Source of the DNA: Modestobacter marinus
Lineage (GTDB): Bacteria; Actinomycetota; Actinomycetes; Mycobacteriales; Geodermatophilaceae
Assembly: GCF_019799945.1 (NCBI RefSeq)
Contig: NZ_JABGCH010000003.1
Location: 62,001-126,000 of the forward strand
Length of the DNA: 64,000 bases
Reading direction: 5' to 3'
The notes under the pieces are model-generated. The model was not told where the DNA came from. It did no database searches and worked only from the letters and a program-made list of their open reading frames with translations. Shown piece by piece: positions 60,060-64,000 of the stretch. Each line of letters starts with the position of its first letter. Positions within the stretch are counted from its first letter, which is position 1. A program made the translations under genes and the position numbers.

Positions 60060-60920
60060 GTGCAGCAGCGACGCCTCGGGAAGACCACGGTCAGCGCGAT
60101 CGGCCTGGGGGCGATGCCCCTCTCGACCAAGGAGGACCGCCCGTCACCGGAGGACGCGATCGCGACCGTCCACGCCGCCCTGGACGCCGGGGTCACCCTC
60201 ATCGACACCGCGGACGCCTACGCCCGGGACGAGTCGGAGTTCGGCCACAACGAGGATCTCGTCGCCCGGGCGCTCGCCGGGTACGGCGGCGACACCTCCG
60301 GCGTGCTGGTCGCCACCAAGGGCGGGCACACCCGCCGCGGCACCGACTGGGAGCTGGACGGGACCCCCGCGTACCTGCGCCGGGCCTGCGAGGGGTCGCT
60401 GCGCCGCCTCGGGGTGGAGGCCATCGGGCTCTACCAGTTCCACCGCCCGGACCCGGCCACGCCGTGGGAGGAGACCATGGGCGCGCTGCGCGGGCTGCAC
60501 GACGACGGGCTGGTGCGCATGGTCGGGATCTCCAACGCCGACGTCGCCCAGATCGACGCCGCCCGCGCGATCGTCGGCCCGGCGCTGGTGAGCGTGCAGA
60601 ACCAGTTCTCGCCGGGCTACCGCTCCTCGGCGGGTGAGCTGGCGCACTGCGCGGAGGTCGGGCTCGCCTTCCTGCCGTGGAGCCCGTTCGGGGGCATCTC
60701 CTCGGCGAAGTCGCTGGAGTCCACCGCCGACGAGTTCGCCGCGGTCGCCGAGGAGCTCGGCGTCTCGGTGTACCGGGTGACGCTGGCCTGGCACCTGGCG
60801 CAGGCCGACGTCGTCCTGCCGATCCCCGGCGCCTCCCGCCGGGAGTCGATCCTGGACTCGGCCGCCGCCGCGGACCTGCAGCTCAGCCCCGAGCAGCTGG
60901 CCCGGCTGAACGCCGCCTGA
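60060..60920 (+). CDS. Aldo/keto reductase
   Basis: A 286-residue NADPH-dependent aldo/keto reductase barrel. The catalytic tetrad is in TLIDTADAYA (Asp and Tyr), LVATKGG (Lys) and LYQFHRPDP (His). VGISNAD, SVQNQFSPGYR and IPGASRRESI form the substrate and cofactor pockets. The GTG at 60060 gives VQQRRLGKTTVSAIGLGAM, the family start; the longer frame upstream is noise over the rarA leader. Substrate unknown. Confidence 0.9.
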   Translation: MQQRRLGKTTVSAIGLGAMPLSTKEDRPSPEDAIATVHAALDAGVTLIDTADAYARDESEFGHNEDLVARALAGYGGDTSGVLVATKGGHTRRGTDWELDGTPAYLRRACEGSLRRLGVEAIGLYQFHRPDPATPWEETMGALRGLHDDGLVRMVGISNADVAQIDAARAIVGPALVSVQNQFSPGYRSSAGELAHCAEVGLAFLPWSPFGGISSAKSLESTADEFAAVAEELGVSVYRVTLAWHLAQADVVLPIPGASRRESILDSAAAADLQLSPEQLARLNAA

Positions 60921-60931
60921 CCCTTACCGCT

Positions 60932-61004
60932 CCCGCGTTGATCATCGGCGAACGGCTCGTCTCATCGGCGTGTCGAGCGACCATTCGCCGATGATCAACG
61001 CGGG
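60932..61004. repeat. Palindromic element, copy 1 (5' side of AbiEi/DUF559 gene)
   Basis: Arms of 21 bp are perfectly complementary (beginning CCCGCGTTGATCATCGGCG), separated by 31 bases. It lies 12 bases after the aldo/keto reductase stop and 86 bases before the AbiEi/DUF559-like start. The 17-bp core GTTGATCATCGGCGAAC is shared with copy 2 at 61956-62024. Confidence 0.85.
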
Positions 61005-61014
61005 TAGGGGCGTG

Positions 61015-61041
61015 ATCCACAGGCCCGGCACGAATCCACAG
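61015..61041. promoter_or_regulatory. Direct repeats ATCCACAG upstream of the AbiEi/DUF559-like gene
   Basis: ATCCACAG occurs at 61015-61022 and again at 61034-61041, 19 bases apart (close to two helical turns). The motif resembles most of a DnaA box. It may be part of the promoter or a regulator site for the gene starting at 61091; no regulator is known. Confidence 0.4.
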
Positions 61042-61090
61042 ATGCCCGCAGGGTGGTGCGGCGATCAGCCCTTGCCGCCAGCGTGGACCC

Positions 61091-61963
61091 ATGCCGCCAG
61101 CCGAGCCGTTCACCGTCGCCGCCGCACGGGGTCTGGGGCTCACCCGCGGTCAGCTCCGCCGGCCCGAGTACGTCCGCCTCGCCCACGGTGTCGTGGTGCG
61201 CCTCGACGACGCGCTGGACGAGGAGGATCGGCTGCGCCTGCTGGCCACCGTGCTCCCCGCCGACGCGGCGTTCAGTCACCGGACGGCGGCCGCGCTGCTC
61301 GGCGCGCCGGTCGACCCTCCGGCCAGGCCGCACCTGGCCCTGACACCGCGCCGCGTGCTCCCGCAGCACACCGGGTTGGTCGTCCACGGGCGCCGGCTCG
61401 GGCCGGCCGACGTCGTGGTCCACCACGGGCTCCGCCTCACGTCCGGCGCGCAGACGTTCCTCGATCTCGCCGCCGTCCTCCCCGCCGCCGAACTGGCCGC
61501 GGTCGGCGACGCGCTCTGGCGCGAGCGTCACCTGGACCCGATGCGACTGGGCGAGCGACTGCGCCGCGCCGATCGGGTCCGGGGCGTCGTCCGCGCCCGG
61601 CAGGTGGCGCCGCTGCTCAGCCCGCTGGCGCAGTCCCGCCCGGAGAGCCTGATCCGTTGGTGGCTGACAGCCAGCGACCTCCCGACCCCTCGACCTCAGG
61701 TGGAGGTGCACGACGGGACGGGCCTGGTGGTCGCGCACGGCGACCTTGGTTACAGCGACTGGAAGGTCCTGCTCGAGTACGAGGGACGCCACCATGCGGA
61801 GGCGGAGCAGTTCGGTCGGGACATCCACCGCTACTCGCTGATGGCGGCCGACGGCTGGCTGGTGCTGCGGTTCGCCACGCAGCACCTCGGCTCCCCCTGG
61901 ACCGTGGTGGCGCGGACCCGGGCCGCGCTGGTCAGCCGTGGCTGGCGGCCGGCGCCCCGTTGA
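61091..61963 (+). CDS. AbiEi-like N-terminus plus DUF559 endonuclease-like C-terminus
   Basis: A 290-residue protein. The N-terminal part (ARGLGLTRGQLRRPEYVRLAHGVVVRL) resembles the winged-helix start of AbiEi antitoxin-like proteins, followed by SHRTAAALLGAP. The C-terminal part, LLEYEGRHHAEAEQFGRDIH and LMAADGWLVLRF, resembles the Vsr-like DUF559 nuclease fold; the usual ExDG is ExEG here. No AbiEii toxin is adjacent. The ATG at 61091 begins MPPAEPFTVAAARG. The stop codon TGA lies inside the second palindrome, and the gene sits between two related palindromes, which suggests it moves as a unit. Function unknown. Confidence 0.75.
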   Translation: MPPAEPFTVAAARGLGLTRGQLRRPEYVRLAHGVVVRLDDALDEEDRLRLLATVLPADAAFSHRTAAALLGAPVDPPARPHLALTPRRVLPQHTGLVVHGRRLGPADVVVHHGLRLTSGAQTFLDLAAVLPAAELAAVGDALWRERHLDPMRLGERLRRADRVRGVVRARQVAPLLSPLAQSRPESLIRWWLTASDLPTPRPQVEVHDGTGLVVAHGDLGYSDWKVLLEYEGRHHAEAEQFGRDIHRYSLMAADGWLVLRFATQHLGSPWTVVARTRAALVSRGWRPAPR

Positions 61964-62024
61964 TCATCGGCGAACGGCCGCCCGACACGCCGCTGGGTCG
62001 AGCCGTTCGCCGATGATCAACGGG
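61956..62024. repeat. Palindromic element, copy 2 (3' side, contains the stop codon)
   Basis: Arms of 23 bp are perfectly complementary (beginning CCCGTTGATCATCGGCGAAC), separated by 23 bases. The TGA within GTTGATCAT ends the AbiEi/DUF559-like gene, and the right arm ends 3 bases before the aspS stop. It could also act as a bidirectional terminator. Confidence 0.88.
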
Positions 62025-62027
62025 CTG

Positions 62028-63806
62028 TCAGGAGTGGGCCGGGTTGGTCGGGCCCGGCGCGCCGGGCTCCCCGGGCAGCGGCTTCTCCTCCGGCTTCGCG
62101 TCGATGCCGGCCTCCGTGCGTTGCGCCTCGGTGATCGGCGTCGGGGCACCGGTGAGCGGGTCGTACCCGGCACCGGTCTTCGGGAAGGCGATGACCTCGC
62201 GGATCGACTCCACCCCGGCCAGCAGGGCGCAGGTGCGGTCCCAGCCGATGGCGGCGCCGGCGTGCGGCGGCGGCCCGTACTCGAAGGCCTCGAGGAAGAA
62301 GCCGAACCGCTCGCGGGCCTCGTCCCGGGACATGCCCAGGGTCTCGAACACCCGCTCCTGCACCTCGGCGTCGTGGATGCGGACCGACCCGCTCATCAGC
62401 TCGTTGCCGTTGCACACCAGGTCGTAGGCGTCCGACAGCGCCCCGCCCTTGTCGTCGGCGAACTTGTCCCGCCACTCGGGGGTGGGCGAGGTGAACGGGT
62501 GGTGCATGAAGGTCCAGTCGCCGTCCTCGGTCTGCTCGAACATCGGGAAGTCGACGACGAACAGGAACGACCAGCTCCGCGGCTCGATCAGCTCCAGCCG
62601 CCGGGCCACCTCGTTGCGGGCGGCCCCGAGCAGCTCCTGGGACGAGCGGCGCGCGCCGGCGGCGAAGAACACGCAGTCGCCCGGCTTCGCCCCCACGGCC
62701 TCGACCAGCCCGGCTCGCTCGGACTCGGAGATGTTCTTGGCCACCGGCCCGCCCAGCGTGCCGTCCTCGGCCACGGTGACGTAGGCCAGGCCCTTCGCGC
62801 CGCGCGAGCGGGCCCAGTCCTGCCAGGCGTCGAAGGCCCGGCGCGGCTGGGCGCCTCCGCCGGGCATCACGATCGCCCCGACGTAGGGCGACTGGAACAC
62901 CCGGAACGGCGTCTCGGCGAAGTAGTCGGTGAGCTCGGTCAGCTCGGTGCCGAACCGCAGGTCGGGCTTGTCCGAGCCGAACCGGTCCATCGCCTCGCGG
63001 TACGTCATCCGCTCGATCGGCGGCACCTCGTACCCGGCGAGCTCCCGCCACAGGGCCCGGATGACGCTCTCGGCCACGGCCAGGACGTCGTCCCGGTCGG
63101 CGAAGCTCATCTCGAAGTCCAGCTGGGTGAACTCCGGCTGCCGGTCGGCGCGGAAGTCCTCGTCCCGGAAGCACCGGGCGATCTGGTAGTACCGCTCCAG
63201 CCCGCTGATCATCAACAGCTGCTTGAACAGCTGCGGGGACTGGGGCAGCGCGTACCAGCTGCCCGGCTGCAGCCGCACCGGGACGACGAAGTCCCGGGCG
63301 CCCTCGGGGGTGGACCGGGTGAGGGTCGGGGTCTCCACCTCGACGAAGCCGAGGGTCGCCATCGCGCCGCGGGCGATCCGGTTGACCTCGCTGCGCAGCC
63401 GCATCGCCCGGGCGGGACCCTGCCGGCGCAGGTCGAGGTAGCGGTACTTGTAGCGGACGTCGTCCCCCGCCGCCTGCGAGGTCTCGATCGGGAACGGCAG
63501 CGGCGCCGAGGGCGACAGCACCTGCAGCGAGGAGGCGACGACCTCGATCTCGCCGGTCGGCAGGTCGGGGTTCTCGTTGCCCTCCGGACGGCGCTGCACC
63601 TGCCCGGCGACGAGCACGCAGTACTCGGCGCGCAGGTGGTGCGCCTCCTCCTCGCGGACGACGACCTGGGCGTAGCCCGAGGCGTCCCGCAGGTCGAGGA
63701 AGACGACCCCGCCGTGGTCGCGCCGGCGGGCGACCCAGCCGGCGAGGGTGACCGTGGAGCCGGCGTCGGACGCGCGCAGCGCCCCGGCCTCGTGGGTGCG
63801 GAGCAC
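62028..63806 (-). CDS. aspS: Aspartyl-tRNA synthetase
   Basis: AspS charges tRNA-Asp, and tRNA-Asn too in bacteria lacking AsnS. The 592-residue bacterial-type enzyme has the OB-fold anticodon domain ([23 protein letters not shown]), the class II core with [17 protein letters not shown]-like [47 protein letters not shown], the large GAD insertion and [11 protein letters not shown]. The start is GTG at 63806. The C-terminal 30 residues are a Pro/Glu-rich tail. Confidence 0.96.
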   Translation of the reverse strand: MLRTHEAGALRASDAGSTVTLAGWVARRRDHGGVVFLDLRDASGYAQVVVREEEAHHLRAEYCVLVAGQVQRRPEGNENPDLPTGEIEVVASSLQVLSPSAPLPFPIETSQAAGDDVRYKYRYLDLRRQGPARAMRLRSEVNRIARGAMATLGFVEVETPTLTRSTPEGARDFVVPVRLQPGSWYALPQSPQLFKQLLMISGLERYYQIARCFRDEDFRADRQPEFTQLDFEMSFADRDDVLAVAESVIRALWRELAGYEVPPIERMTYREAMDRFGSDKPDLRFGTELTELTDYFAETPFRVFQSPYVGAIVMPGGGAQPRRAFDAWQDWARSRGAKGLAYVTVAEDGTLGGPVAKNISESERAGLVEAVGAKPGDCVFFAAGARRSSQELLGAARNEVARRLELIEPRSWSFLFVVDFPMFEQTEDGDWTFMHHPFTSPTPEWRDKFADDKGGALSDAYDLVCNGNELMSGSVRIHDAEVQERVFETLGMSRDEARERFGFFLEAFEYGPPPHAGAAIGWDRTCALLAGVESIREVIAFPKTGAGYDPLTGAPTPITEAQRTEAGIDAKPEEKPLPGEPGAPGPTNPAHS

Positions 63807-63833
63807 GTGAGGACCTTTCTCAGAGGGAAGGGT

Positions 63834-64000
63834 TCACCAGCGGTCGTGCACGTGCGCGCGGATGCGCTCGTCGTACACGCGCTCGAGGTCGGCGAGCTGG
63901 GCGTCGGTGAGCGGCGGGAGGGAGGCGGCCGCCACGTTGTCCAGCGCCTGCTTGATGTTGCGCGCGCCGGGGATGACGGTGGTGACCCCGGGCTGGTCGA
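63834..64000 (-). CDS. Aldo/keto reductase, C-terminal part (cut by window edge)
   Basis: The last 54 codons or so of a second aldo/keto reductase: TTVIPGARNIKQALDN is the NADP-binding end of the barrel, followed by ASLPPLTDAQLADLERVYDE and the terminal RIRAHVHDRW. It continues beyond base 64000 and lies 27 bases upstream of aspS on the same strand. It is not a copy of the gene at 60060. Confidence 0.8.
   Translation of the reverse strand, partial: DQPGVTTVIPGARNIKQALDNVAAASLPPLTDAQLADLERVYDERIRAHVHDRW

Noticed and set aside
61091-61963. Complete type IV toxin-antitoxin pair (AbiEi/AbiEii)
   Set aside because: No nucleotidyltransferase (AbiEii) gene is adjacent; the next genes are aspS and an aldo/keto reductase.

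Overview
The window is chromosomal DNA from a very GC-rich actinobacterium. Third codon positions are almost all G or C, GTG starts are common, and a BldD orthologue, mycobacterial-type integration host factor and several actinobacterial DUF families are present. Gene order and the dispersed GC-rich palindromes fit a member of the Geodermatophilaceae (Blastococcus/Geodermatophilus/Modestobacter type). That placement is inference; no rRNA or marker comparison was possible. I saw no tRNA, rRNA, CRISPR array, transposase or prophage.

Layout. 1-7 kb: the end of malQ, a small gene behind a perfect SOS box, then transporters and small enzymes. 7-12 kb: a purine-type locus with a nucleobase permease, a PucR regulator and, divergently, a DUF2877/AllH-like protein. 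12-17.3 kb: hisG, hisE, ribH, ribBA, ribE, ribD and rpe on the minus strand, mostly coupled by stop/start overlaps. 17.4-24.4 kb: the accessory region described below. 24.4-44.4 kb: a long minus-strand core block in transcription order pyrR-pyrB-pyrC-carA-carB-pyrK-pyrD-pyrF-mihF-gmk-rpoZ-coaBC-metK-priA, then def-fmt-rsmB. 44.7 kb: bldD, divergent from pyrR. 45.4-59.9 kb: a second core block, rarA, two small membrane proteins, alaS, a proline-rich protein, ruvX, mltG, aroE, a prepilin peptidase, aroC-aroK-aroB-aroQ, pepQ, efp and nusB. 60-64 kb: an aldo/keto reductase, an AbiEi/DUF559-like gene between two related palindromes, aspS, and the end of a second aldo/keto reductase.

Most interesting region. 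On the minus strand a single-chain ABC exporter (19147-21018) is followed after 5 bases by an unlisted 41-codon gene (19016-19141). It encodes a cationic Trp/Lys/Ser/Cys repeat peptide (SWKSWCSK units). Next come a 15-bp hairpin and a stand-alone protein kinase with intact catalytic residues (18005-18928). Divergently, across a 14-bp perfect palindrome, lie a histidine kinase, a NarL-type regulator and a membrane-anchored, extremely acidic Asp/Thr repeat protein, all overlapping by 4 bases. I read this as a candidate ribosomally made peptide system: regulator, exporter, precursor and kinase-type modifier, perhaps with an acidic surface protein for self-protection. No lyase, cyclase, radical SAM enzyme or protease is nearby, so the chemistry is open.

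Regulation visible elsewhere: a PyrR-binding hairpin directly before the pyrR ribosome binding site, perfect bidirectional terminators between convergent genes, and three families of dispersed repeats. One family ends 8-9 bases before the start codons of carA, pyrB, pepQ and rarA. A second forms cruciforms right after stop codons. The third flanks the AbiEi/DUF559-like gene and supplies its stop codon.
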